DNA from: Glycomyces xiaoerkulensis
GTDB lineage: Bacteria; Actinomycetota; Actinomycetes; Mycobacteriales; Micromonosporaceae
DNA length: 64,000 nucleotides
Assembly: GCF_002798405.1 (NCBI RefSeq)
Contig: NZ_PGGV01000029.1
Coordinates: 372,001-436,000 of the forward strand
Direction of reading: 5' to 3'
Positions 26,049 through 33,584 of the stretch are shown one piece after another (the first letter of the stretch is position 1; every line of letters starts with the position of its first letter). Under the pieces are notes generated by a model. That model made no database searches. It saw only the letters and a program-made list of their open reading frames with translations, and was not told where the DNA came from. The position numbers and the translations under genes are program-made.

Positions 26049-26300
26049 TTAGCCGGCGGCGTTGATCAGGGCGGCGAAGTCGTCGGCGGAGAGGTCGAAG
26101 ACGGGGGAAGCTGAGTCCAGCTTCGAGTCGCGCAGGTGGAAGCCGTCGTCGGAGCACGGGGCGACCTCGACGCAGTTGGTGTCGTTCCCGCCGCCGCTGC
26201 GGGTGCTCTTGCGCCAGGCCCGACGGATCTCGACGCAGCTCGTGTCGTTGCCACCCCCGCTGCGGGTGCTCTTGCGCCACGCGGTCACGTCAGTAGTCAT
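26049..26300 (-). CDS. DUF397 protein with duplicated N-terminal motif
   Basis: An 83-aa DUF397 protein, the small partner that in actinobacteria usually follows a Scr1/DUF5753 HTH regulator. Normally the motif WRKSxxSxxxxxCVEVA occurs once. Here AWRKSTRSGGGNDTSCVEI is followed directly by AWRKSTRSGGGNDTNCVEV, a tandem duplication also visible in the DNA (about 60 bp). The conserved end is present as RDSKLDSASPVFDLSADDFAAL. ATG 26300 overlaps the upstream regulator's stop by 11 bp, so translation is coupled. Confidence 0.88.
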   Translation of the reverse strand: MTTDVTAWRKSTRSGGGNDTSCVEIRRAWRKSTRSGGGNDTNCVEVAPCSDDGFHLRDSKLDSASPVFDLSADDFAALINAAG

Positions 26301-27129
26301 TGCGGTACTCCTCATATCGGATCGCTCTGGGCCACCTCTTCTGGCGGAACTCATCGTACTTCGCGATCCTGGAGGGGTTCGGAATGAGCCAACTCGAATC
26401 GTGGATCTCGGTGTAGACGAACGGCGGACCTGCGGAGCTGCTGGAGCCCTCCCCGTAGATCTCAAAGTTCCCCTGCCTGCTTGCCCAGGGATCGGTCAGC
26501 ACCTTGATCTCCCAGCCGGGTCGACGGTCGCAGACGTCGAGGAAGTCCAGTTGCTCGTGCTGGATCTCCTCGGGCTCCCTCTTGAGAAGCTGGAAGGCCG
26601 CCTCTCCGATGAGGAACTGGATCTTCAGTTGGTCCTGCCGGTCCTCCAGCACTCGACGCCGCTCTGTTTTGAAGCGCCACCCGCCTTCGAAGTAGTCATC
26701 CGAGGAGATGAGCTCGGACTTGCGGACGACCGAGAAGTGGAAGCCCTGCGTCTGGAGCGGACCGGGGATCAGGACCGAGTCCCACTTGAAGATGTCGCCG
26801 TAGTGCGCCTCTCCCAGCGAGAGGTACATGGCGTTGAACCGCATGTCGGCCTCGATCGGGATCGGCTCGCCCTTGTGCCGCGCCCTGGCGACCTTCTTCA
26901 TGTAGCCCCTGAGTTCGGAGCTCATGCCGGTCGCCTCGGCGAGGGCGTCGATGCAGGAGTGCGGGACGTCGGTCTTGCCCAGCTCCCAGCCGCGGATGGT
27001 GTCGTCGGAGCGTCCGATGGCGTCGCCCAAGTCCCTCTGGGAGAGTCCGGCGCTATTCCGAGCCTTCCTCAGCATCCTCCGGAGAAAGAACCGACCCATG
27101 TCCGGTCTCCGCATGATCGCCTCCCGCAT
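26290..27129 (-). CDS. XRE-type HTH regulator with DUF5753/Scr1 domain
   Basis: A 279-aa regulator. The N-terminal helix-turn-helix spans about residues 15-75 (LRKARNSAGLSQRDLGDAIGRSDDTIRGWELG). The C-terminal DUF5753 (Scr1-type) domain contains YLSLGEAHYGDIFKWDSVLIPGPLQTQGF, RRRVLEDRQDQLKIQFLIGEAAFQ and FVYTEIHDSSWLI. WhiJ-like regulators of this type act with adjacent DUF397 proteins in development and antibiotic control in Streptomyces. ATG 27129 gives the longest product; ATG 27114 is also possible. Confidence 0.92.
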   Translation of the reverse strand: MREAIMRRPDMGRFFLRRMLRKARNSAGLSQRDLGDAIGRSDDTIRGWELGKTDVPHSCIDALAEATGMSSELRGYMKKVARARHKGEPIPIEADMRFNAMYLSLGEAHYGDIFKWDSVLIPGPLQTQGFHFSVVRKSELISSDDYFEGGWRFKTERRRVLEDRQDQLKIQFLIGEAAFQLLKREPEEIQHEQLDFLDVCDRRPGWEIKVLTDPWASRQGNFEIYGEGSSSSAGPPFVYTEIHDSSWLIPNPSRIAKYDEFRQKRWPRAIRYEEYRNDY

Positions 27130-27623
27130 CGTTGCGCGTTGGATTTCGGTCTCTCACTATGACACAGTCCAATTGCCTGGTAATCAACTGGAAAGTCGGT
27201 GGGGGAGAAAGCGACCGTGAATATTTCGAGGTGGAATCCTCCTGGTTCGAAGTTGGGGTAGCGGCCTTGCGTTTCCATTTCTCTTGTTGCCGTGCAACGG
27301 AAGATGCGTCTATGTTGAAGTCAGTCGCGAGCACGCCAGAGGTTCGCGACCGGTGGGGATGCGCCCGGGAGCCAGCGACCTCCCGATCCACAAGCGGCTC
27401 CCGGGCGCTCTGACGATCGGATATCAGACATTCCGAAATGGATTCACGAATGTGCGGTCTGAGTGCGTCGACTCCCCCCATCGGAAGGGATGAACACTCG
27501 GGCGCGGCGGTCGGTCGTTGCTAGCCGTCCCCTGGCCTCACAATGGCCGCCGCGCCCGACCACCGGGTGAGGAATCGGCGGGGTCGATCGGTCCACGGGA
27601 CCGACCGGCCCCGCCGACTCGGA
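27130..27623. other. 494-bp intergenic region
   Basis: No supported gene on either strand. It holds the presumed promoter of the HTH regulator, an ATATCAGAC motif at 27,421-27,429 that recurs in other intergenic regions, and a terminator hairpin at 27,577-27,615. Confidence 0.55.
27577..27615 (-). terminator. terminator hairpin after the YbaB-like gene
   Basis: GGCGGGGTCGATCGGTCC pairs with GGACCGACCGGCCCCGCC through about 17 of 18 positions, three-base loop. It sits 9 bp beyond the stop codon of the leftward gene. Confidence 0.7.
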
Positions 27624-28643
27624 TCAGGAAATCGGTGCGGCGGCGGAGGACTGGGCCGAATGGACGGCCCCGGCGACGTCGGTGGCGAGGCTGTCGCGCC
27701 CGGCGGGGCCGAACAGGTCGTCTTCCAGGAAGACGACCTCGCTCAGGCGGCCGTTCCGGTCGACGCCGACTCGGCAGGCACCCGAGTCGGACTTGACCTG
27801 GATCTCGGTGCGCTCCAGCACCGCCGGCGCTTGCGGATCGGTGATGCCGAAGCGCCGGTTGGTCGCCTCGCGGCCCGCGGCCCGCTCCCGCTCGGCCACG
27901 TTCCAGGCGCACATGATCGCCTCAGCCACGCCACGGCCGTCCTTCCGCTCGATTCCCGCGTGGAGCTCGAGGCCCCGCAGATCGCCTGCGAAGTCGAGCG
28001 CGACCGACGCATGGCGGTCGGGGTCGGAGCCGGTGAACTCGCTTTCGGCGATCTCGGAGCGCATCTCGAGGTACCGGCGGTCCAGCTCCGCCAGTTCGTC
28101 GCTGAGGACCTCTTCACCGGTGGCGGCCTCGCCTTCGAACTCGGGGATGGTCTCCGGTTCCGGCTCGGCCTCGGGTTCGGGTTCGGCTGGGGCGCTTGGG
28201 CGCTGCGGAGCCTCGGGCCGGGGCGGCTCGATGAGGCCGATGATCGTGGCCGACTCCGCCACGATCTGCTCCGCATTGGCCTTGGCCTGCGGGTACAGCT
28301 TGGCGAGTTCGCGGATCACCAGGTGCTGCGCCGTCCGGAGCTGCTGCTGGTTCATCCCCGACCGCCGGTCCGCGTTCTCCAGGACCGTCCGCAGGACCCG
28401 CTTGACCCCGCCGCCGTAATCCGGATGGCGGGCGGCGATGCGCCTGATGAGCCGGTCGACGTCGTCCTTGATGAACTCGCCGCCGAAATGATGGGAGACC
28501 ATCACCGAGAACACCGTGTTCACCAGCCCGTAGTAGGCGGCATGCTGCTCGGCCGGAAGATCCCGGTAGGCGGTGCGGTCGGCTCGGCTGCCGGTCCGGA
28601 TGTACGAGGCGAGCGAGCTGGCACCGGGAACTGCGTCGGTCAT
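27624..28643 (-). CDS. hypothetical protein with two YbaB/EbfC-like domains
   Basis: A 339-aa protein. Residues 1 to about 125 form a helical domain of unknown family (YYGLVNTVFSVMVSHHFGGEF). A Pro/Glu linker follows (about 130-160), then a predicted coiled region. Two segments resemble YbaB/EbfC-like domains common in actinobacterial ESX loci: ASVALDFAGDLRGLELHAG with the helix GVAEAIMCAWNVAERERA, and GACRVGVDRNGRLSEVVFLED with LATDVAGAVHSAQSSAA. ATG 28643 is chosen over 28649 because AGGTGG then sits six bases upstream. It faces the DoxX gene divergently; the small helical gene at 29,524 lies beyond. The function is unknown. Confidence 0.6.
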   Translation of the reverse strand: MTDAVPGASSLASYIRTGSRADRTAYRDLPAEQHAAYYGLVNTVFSVMVSHHFGGEFIKDDVDRLIRRIAARHPDYGGGVKRVLRTVLENADRRSGMNQQQLRTAQHLVIRELAKLYPQAKANAEQIVAESATIIGLIEPPRPEAPQRPSAPAEPEPEAEPEPETIPEFEGEAATGEEVLSDELAELDRRYLEMRSEIAESEFTGSDPDRHASVALDFAGDLRGLELHAGIERKDGRGVAEAIMCAWNVAERERAAGREATNRRFGITDPQAPAVLERTEIQVKSDSGACRVGVDRNGRLSEVVFLEDDLFGPAGRDSLATDVAGAVHSAQSSAAAPIS

Positions 28644-28914
28644 GTGCATCCACCTGGTCTCGACTTCTGTGCGGCACGGTCAACCCGGAGGCGGGTCCGG
28701 CCATGCTACTCAGCGGCGTCCACCGGGAGCGCCGATGACCTCGGCCGCGACCGGCTCGCCTCGACACCCCCAGCGCCCCGTCCGGGATCGGTCACCCCCG
28801 GTGAAGGACCGGGCGACTCCGTCCACCGCCACCGCGCCGTCTCCGATAGGCTTCGCCGGAGGCGGGATCGGGCGGCAGGCCATCCGCCCGGCCTCAGACC
28901 TCGGAAGGAGCGCC

Positions 28915-29262
28915 ATGTTCACCGCCACCGTCGTGCTCACCGTGATCCTCGCGCTGCTGATGGGCAACTCCGGCATCGGCAAGTTCCGCCGGCAGGCCCT
29001 GATGATGGACACCCTCGAAGAGGTCGGCGCCGCCCGGATAGCCGACCCGCTCGGGATACTCGAGATCGCGGGCGCGATCGGCCTGCTCGCGGGCCTGTTC
29101 TGGTGGCCGATCGGCGTAGCCGCCGCCATCGGCAGCGCGCTCTACTTCATCGGGGCGGTCATTGCCCACCTGCGAGTCGGCCACCGCCAGGGCACCCCGC
29201 TGCCGACGCTCCTGGCGCTGGCCGCGATCGCGATCCTCGTGCTGCGGCTCCTCACCGCCTGA
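28915..29262 (+). CDS. DoxX family membrane protein
   Basis: A 115-aa four-helix membrane protein of the DoxX/DoxX-like superfamily. Helices are TVVLTVILALLMGNSGIGKF, then DPLGILEIAGAIGLLAGLFWW, PIGVAAAIGSALYFIGAVIAHL and LLALAAIAILVLRLL. The family motif around the conserved Gly-Lys-Phe and LGxLEIAGAIGLL is present. ATG 28915 has GGAAGGAG seven bases upstream; the frame is open far upstream but without homology. Its stop codon lies one base from the stop of the convergent small gene. Confidence 0.88.
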   Translation: MFTATVVLTVILALLMGNSGIGKFRRQALMMDTLEEVGAARIADPLGILEIAGAIGLLAGLFWWPIGVAAAIGSALYFIGAVIAHLRVGHRQGTPLPTLLALAAIAILVLRLLTA

Positions 29263-29263
29263 G

Positions 29264-29524
29264 TTAAATGCTGTTCATGTACTGCTCGGCGGTGGTGTTG
29301 CCGGCCTGGAACGTCGTCATCGCCTCGGTGAGCCGCTCGATGGCCTCCTGCCACTGGCCGACCGCCTCCCCGGGCATGGAGCTGGACGTGTCCTGAGTCG
29401 TCGAACTCATCGACTCGATGGCGCTCTCGCCCTGGGTCTGCGCGTTCGTCACCGAGGCGATCGCCTCGTTCGCCTGCTCCATCGCCGCCTGAATCTGGGC
29501 CTTGATCTCCGCTGTAGTCGCCAT
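29264..29524 (-). CDS. small helical WXG100-like protein
   Basis: An 86-aa Ala/Thr/Gln-rich helical protein: TAEIKAQIQAAMEQANEAIASV, a polar turn, then GQWQEAIERLTEAMTTFQAGNTTAEQYM. The two-helix layout and length suit WXG100-like or DUF6244-like secreted/helper proteins, though no WxG turn is present. ATG 29524 has AAGGAG ten bases upstream. It is on the same strand as the YbaB-like gene, separated by the opposing doxX gene. The assignment is tentative. Confidence 0.55.
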   Translation of the reverse strand: MATTAEIKAQIQAAMEQANEAIASVTNAQTQGESAIESMSSTTQDTSSSMPGEAVGQWQEAIERLTEAMTTFQAGNTTAEQYMNSI

Positions 29525-29701
29525 CGCCACCGGTCTCCTTCTCGCTCGCGGGTTCGTGTTCACCACCGGCACGGGCCGCCGCAGAATCGTGCCGCCTCAT
29601 ACGCCGACTCTCACGGTACCGGACCACGGCGATTCGCAGCGTCCGCGACCCGGACGAATTCCCTTGCCCGGCAGCAAGATCAACCCCATAGAGAAGCAGG
29701 G

Positions 29702-29742
29702 GCGCCGGGCTCGGAACCAGTGGGAAATCCCGAGCCCGGCGC
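29702..29742 (-). terminator. terminator after the cysteine desulfurase gene
   Basis: A perfect 13-bp inverted repeat, GCGCCGGGCTCGG (29,702-29,714) with its complement at 29,730-29,742, 15-base loop, ending 2 bp from the stop codon of the leftward gene. Confidence 0.75.
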
Positions 29743-29744
29743 GT

Positions 29745-30860
29745 CTATGAGGCGATACGCCGAATGTCCGCGACGATGCCCGGCAGCACGTCCAGGAAGC
29801 GTTCGACCTCGTCCTCGGTGGTCTCGCGGTGCAGGGAGATCCGCACGTTGCCGTGGCTGAGCACGCCCATCGCCTGCAGCACGTGCGAGGGCCGCAGCCT
29901 GGTGGAGGCGCACGCCGAACCCGAGGAGACCGCGAAACCGGCCTTGTTCAGCTCGCCGAGCAGGACCTCGCCGTCGACGCCCAGGCAGGAGAAGGTGACG
30001 ATGTGGGGGAGCCGGTCGTCCGGGTCGCCGGGCAGCTCGACCTCGGGGATCGAGGCGGCGATCTCCCGCCGCAGGTGGTCGGTCAGGTCCCGCATCCGCT
30101 TGGACAGCTCGTCGCGCTCGGCCGCCACCGCCCGCAGCGCCGCCGCCGCCGCGACCGCGGCCGGCACGTCGACCTCCCCGATCGCCTCCTGCAGCGAGGA
30201 GTCCTCACCGGGGAACGGGTTCCGCCAGCGCGTGCCCTTCCGGACCACCAGGACCCCGCAGCCCGACAGCCCGCCCCACTTCTTGGCGCTGGCGGCCAGG
30301 ACCGACCATCCGGCCGGGGCCGGTTCCCACGGCAGGCTCGCGGCCGCGTCGCACACCAGCGGCACGCCCTCGGCGTTCGCGGCGATCTCGGTGATCGGCT
30401 GTCGGGTTCCGACCTCGTGGTTGGCGCTCTGCACGGCCAGCACGGCCGCGTCCTCGACGCCGGCGAGCGGGTCGGGATCGACCCGTCCGAGCCGGTCCAC
30501 CGGGAGCTCGACCGAGGTGCCGCCGGAGCGTTCATGCCATTGGGCCGCGTGCAGGACCGACGAGTGCTCGACGGCGCCGTGGGCCAGTGCGCCCGGTTCG
30601 CTCCGGGCGGTGATCACGCCGAGTATCCCCGCGTGCACGGCCTGCGTCCCACTGGATGTGAAAGTGACCTCATCCGGCGCCGCGCCGAGGGCGTCGGCGA
30701 CCGACCGGCGGGCGGCCTCCAGGAGCATATGCGAGCGTCGGCCCAATGTGTACAGTCGTCCCGGTCCGGCCCATCCCTCCGACAAAGCCGCAGCATAGGC
30801 GTCCTGGGCGGCGGGGTGCGGCGGCTGAGCGGTCGCACCGTCGAAGTACGTCTGCGTCAC
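29745..30860 (-). CDS. cysteine desulfurase (NifS/IscS-like, PLP-dependent)
   Basis: A 371-aa class-V aminotransferase that removes sulfur from cysteine as a persulfide for Fe-S or thio-cofactor synthesis. It begins TYFDGATAQPPHPAA. The PLP Lys is K194 in SAKKWGGLSGCG (the preceding His of the common SAHK motif is Lys193), Asp171 supports the cofactor, and the sulfur-accepting Cys is C317 in VSSGSACAS. It is divergent from ctaC. This order (cysteine desulfurase next to ctaC) is common in actinobacteria. Confidence 0.93.
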   Translation of the reverse strand: MTQTYFDGATAQPPHPAAQDAYAAALSEGWAGPGRLYTLGRRSHMLLEAARRSVADALGAAPDEVTFTSSGTQAVHAGILGVITARSEPGALAHGAVEHSSVLHAAQWHERSGGTSVELPVDRLGRVDPDPLAGVEDAAVLAVQSANHEVGTRQPITEIAANAEGVPLVCDAAASLPWEPAPAGWSVLAASAKKWGGLSGCGVLVVRKGTRWRNPFPGEDSSLQEAIGEVDVPAAVAAAAALRAVAAERDELSKRMRDLTDHLRREIAASIPEVELPGDPDDRLPHIVTFSCLGVDGEVLLGELNKAGFAVSSGSACASTRLRPSHVLQAMGVLSHGNVRISLHRETTEDEVERFLDVLPGIVADIRRIAS

Positions 30861-31002
30861 CTGTCAAATGTAGAAGACGCCGGGCACCGGTCCCAACCCC
30901 TTGCGACCGGCAATCCGGGCCGGGCAGTAGGCTCTGAGCCGTTAGATCTGCGTGCCGCCGCCTGCCCAGGCGGCGACTCGGCAGCCAAGCAGTGAGAAAG
31001 GC

Positions 31003-31950
31003 ATGAGACAGGTGGTCGGAAAACCGTCCCGGGAATCTCGCGGCCGAACCCGCCGCGCCATAGGTCTCACCGGCATCGCCGCGCTGCTCCCCGTGGTACT
31101 CGCAGGGTGCAGTTATGAGGACGCCTTCTACTTCGGGTGGCCTCGTCTGCGGCCCACCGACCAGTCCGAACTGATGTTCGACCTCTGGATCGGCGCCACG
31201 ATCGCCGCGCTCGCGGTCGGCGTCATCGTCTGGGGCCTCACTTTCTGGTGCGTCGCCGCCTACAAGAAGCGCGACCAGAAGCTGCCCGAGCAGGAGCGCA
31301 TGGAGGAGGAAGACCTCCCGCGCCAGACGAAGTACAACCTGCCCGCCGAGCTCACCTTCACCGGCCTCCCGGTCATCATGGTCCTCGTCCTCTTCTACTT
31401 CACGGTGATCGTGCAGGACGAGGTCACGGCGATGAGCGACGAGCCGACCTCCTGCACCAACGTGACCGCCTTCAAGTGGAACTGGCAGTTCACCTACGCC
31501 GACGAGGAGTGCGAGCCGATCACCGACGCCTCCGGCGAGCCGGTGACCGAGACCGGCAGCTCCGACTACGTCCCGATCGTCGTCGTGCCGAACCAGGAGG
31601 ACGTCCGGTTCGAGGCCACCTCCGAGGACGTCATCCACTCCTTCTGGGTCCCGGACCTGCTGTTCAAGCGGGACGTGATCCCCGGCAGCGAGGCACAGAC
31701 GCAGCGGTTCGAGGTCGACTTCAACTCCGAGGGGACCTTCGTCGGCCGCTGCGCCGAGCTGTGCGGCGCCTACCACGCGTTCATGAACTTCGAGATGCGC
31801 GTGGTCTCCCCGGACGACTACGAGACGTTCATCGACGCCCGCGCGGGCGGCTCGACCACCCCCGAGGCGCTCGAGGCGATCGGCCAGGACGGGTACGCGC
31901 AGACGACCGAGGTCTTCGACACCGACCCCAACTCGGGCGAAGCGAGCTAA
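31003..31950 (+). CDS. ctaC: cytochrome c oxidase subunit II (CtaC/CoxB)
   Basis: Subunit II of the aa3-type oxidase, carrying the CuA centre that accepts electrons from cytochrome c of the bc1 complex. The 315-aa product starts with a lipoprotein signal (LLPVVLAGC, Cys36). It has two membrane helices (FDLWIGATIAALAVGVIVWG and TGLPVIMVLVLFYFTVIV) and an extracytoplasmic cupredoxin domain. The CuA ligands are His212 (VIHSFWVPDLLFK) and C250-x3-C254-x3-H258-x2-M261 in RCAELCGAYHAFM. ATG 31003 follows GAAAGG. It is followed 12 bp later by ctaF; ctaD is not next to it. Confidence 0.96.
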   Translation: MRQVVGKPSRESRGRTRRAIGLTGIAALLPVVLAGCSYEDAFYFGWPRLRPTDQSELMFDLWIGATIAALAVGVIVWGLTFWCVAAYKKRDQKLPEQERMEEEDLPRQTKYNLPAELTFTGLPVIMVLVLFYFTVIVQDEVTAMSDEPTSCTNVTAFKWNWQFTYADEECEPITDASGEPVTETGSSDYVPIVVVPNQEDVRFEATSEDVIHSFWVPDLLFKRDVIPGSEAQTQRFEVDFNSEGTFVGRCAELCGAYHAFMNFEMRVVSPDDYETFIDARAGGSTTPEALEAIGQDGYAQTTEVFDTDPNSGEAS

Positions 31951-31962
31951 GGAGAGCGCAGC

Positions 31963-32409
31963 ATGAAGACCGAGAACCGCCTCTTCCTGATCGTCATGGT
32001 GGCGATGTTCGCCTTCGCCGCCGGCTACGGCTACTGGACCTACATCGACGAGAACCCGGCGCACGGCCACGTCGGGCAGATCGAATGGGTCGGCACCATC
32101 GCGCTGCTGATGTCCGGGCTGCTGACCGGGATGATCTGGGCGTTCTTCTGGATGATCTCGCGGCGCATCGACCCGCGGCCCGAGGACCGCCCGAACGGGG
32201 AGATCGCCGACGTCTCCGGTGAGGTCGGCTTCTTCAGCCCCGGCTCCTACTGGCCGCTGGGACTGGCCGCCACCGCGGTGCTCGCGGGCATCGGCGTGGT
32301 GTTCTGGCTGCCGTGGCTGATGGTCGCCGGCGGGATCACGGTGCTGCTGGCCACCGGCGGGCTGACCTTCGAGTACTACACCGGCACCCGCAAACTCGGG
32401 CCGGAGTAG
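31963..32409 (+). CDS. ctaF: cytochrome c oxidase subunit IV (CtaF)
   Basis: A 148-aa actinobacterial oxidase subunit with four membrane helices: LFLIVMVAMFAFAAGYGYWTY, TIALLMSGLLTGMIWAFFWM, PLGLAATAVLAGIGVVFWLPW and MVAGGITVLLATGGLTFEYY. The loop EIADVSGEVGFFSPGSYWPL is characteristic. ATG 31963 has GGAGAG upstream and lies 12 bp after ctaC, forming an operon. Direct ctaC-ctaF linkage without ctaD resembles the mycobacterial order. Confidence 0.95.
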   Translation: MKTENRLFLIVMVAMFAFAAGYGYWTYIDENPAHGHVGQIEWVGTIALLMSGLLTGMIWAFFWMISRRIDPRPEDRPNGEIADVSGEVGFFSPGSYWPLGLAATAVLAGIGVVFWLPWLMVAGGITVLLATGGLTFEYYTGTRKLGPE

Positions 32410-32424
32410 CGGCAAGCTTGAGCG

Positions 32425-32452
32425 AAGGCCCGGCGCTCCTGCGCCGGGCCTT
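32425..32452. terminator. bidirectional terminator between ctaF and the Nudix gene
   Basis: A perfect 12-bp stem AAGGCCCGGCGC / GCGCCGGGCCTT with loop TCCT, followed by TTTCG on the plus strand. It lies between convergent stop codons (32,409 and 32,456). Confidence 0.88.
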
Positions 32453-32455
32453 TCG

Positions 32456-32977
32456 TCATTCGGCCAGTGGTCCCATGCCGTAGTTGGACAGGAGCCGGGC
32501 GGTCGCGCGGGTCGTCTCGGGCAGCTCGGCGGCCGGATGCCAGGCGGCGTCCCACACCTCGTGGCCGTCGACGCTGATCTGCGTGGTCTGCGGGTCGCGG
32601 ACCAGGTGGAAGACGTTGTCGACCCACCGGCCCTTGGTGTGCACCACCGCGCAGGGGTCGGCCGGGGCCAGCTCCTCGAGGTCGGCCTCGATGCCGGTCT
32701 CTTCGGCCAGTTCGCGCCGCGCTCCTTCGATAGGCTGCTCGCGCCGGTTCAGCAGTCCGGCCGGGAGCGTCCAGCGCCTTCCGGGCGGCTGGCGCAGCAT
32801 CAGCAGGTGCTCCCGGGCCTGGTCCATGACCAGGACTACCGAGCCGAGGGTGTAGGTGGGGGTGACGATGCGGACGATGCGCCGCCGCATCGGGTGGGGG
32901 AGGCTGTAGAAGACCAGCCCGGCCGCTCTGCGGATCAGTGGGGCCCGGCGTCGCTGCACAGAGGGAGTCACCGGCAC
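32456..32977 (-). CDS. Nudix hydrolase
   Basis: A 173-aa pyrophosphohydrolase. The Nudix box is intact as GLLNRREQPIEGARRELAEETGI, matching Gx5Ex7REUxEExGU. The N-terminal 35 residues are basic and hydrophobic (LIRRAAGLVFYSLPHPMRRRI) and may bring it to the membrane. The substrate is not predictable. ATG 32977 lies 3 bp after the stop of a small membrane-protein gene on the same strand, so the two form an operon. Confidence 0.9.
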   Translation of the reverse strand: MPVTPSVQRRRAPLIRRAAGLVFYSLPHPMRRRIVRIVTPTYTLGSVVLVMDQAREHLLMLRQPPGRRWTLPAGLLNRREQPIEGARRELAEETGIEADLEELAPADPCAVVHTKGRWVDNVFHLVRDPQTTQISVDGHEVWDAAWHPAAELPETTRATARLLSNYGMGPLAE

Positions 32978-32980
32978 ACC

Positions 32981-33220
32981 CTATCGGTCCACCGGGCCGC
33001 GTTTCCGGTCGTCCTCGACCGGTGCGTCGCCGGTGCTGCGGGTCCCAGATCGCGGCCTGCGGAAGCTGAGGGCGGTGAAGACCCCCGCCAGTTCTCGCAG
33101 GATCGCGGGGCGCTCGCTGGGCTCGCTGCCGCGGAGCGCAAGGACGGCGACGAGCGCCGCGACGACGGCCGGTATCGCCGTCGCCGCGAGGATCCAGAAC
33201 CCGAGACTCAACGCGGCCAT
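32981..33220 (-). CDS. small single-pass membrane protein
   Basis: A 79-aa protein with an N-terminal membrane helix (LGFWILAATAIPAVVAALVAVLAL) and a basic, polar C-terminus (SFRRPRSGTRSTGD). It directly precedes the Nudix gene (3-bp gap) and is probably cotranscribed. No family is recognised. The promoter region upstream contains overlapping palindromes at 33,266-33,282. Confidence 0.6.
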   Translation of the reverse strand: MAALSLGFWILAATAIPAVVAALVAVLALRGSEPSERPAILRELAGVFTALSFRRPRSGTRSTGDAPVEDDRKRGPVDR

Positions 33221-33584
33221 ACTTCAGGGTAAAGCTCCGGCGCGTCGTGCAAGCTACCGTGCTAATGCACGTGCATATGCACGGATTGATTCACGGGCGC
33301 TCGGCCGGTAAGATGTTTCGCCGCCCATTCGCCTGCGCCGGAACGACTGTGGCTCCGGGGCCAGGGGTTCCGGCAGTGAAGCAAGCGTCCAAGGCGCCAC
33401 TGCATTCGGTGAAGTCCCAGCGCGACCCTCACGGCCGCGTCCAAACGTCGCGACGACGTGTCGGATATCCGACGCTCTGGGTCCGCGCCCGAGGGCGGCA
33501 GTGCGCTGGTCGCATCCCACAGCGGTGCCGTCGAACCCGCGCCGGTGAGCTGGAGGAACCGCGGCCGTTGCCGGCAGGGCTCGT
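33221..33584. other. 364-bp intergenic region with palindromes
   Basis: No supported gene. Two overlapping perfect palindromes, TGCACGTGCA (33,266-33,275) and GTGCATATGCAC (33,271-33,282), lie 46-62 bp upstream of the small membrane-protein start and look like an operator. A further perfect 14-bp palindrome, GTCGGATATCCGAC, is at 33,460-33,473. Confidence 0.5.

Noticed and set aside
33254-33520. Open frames in the gap between the small membrane protein and the methyltransferase
   Set aside because: Arg/Pro-rich frames on both strands without ribosome sites or family resemblance.
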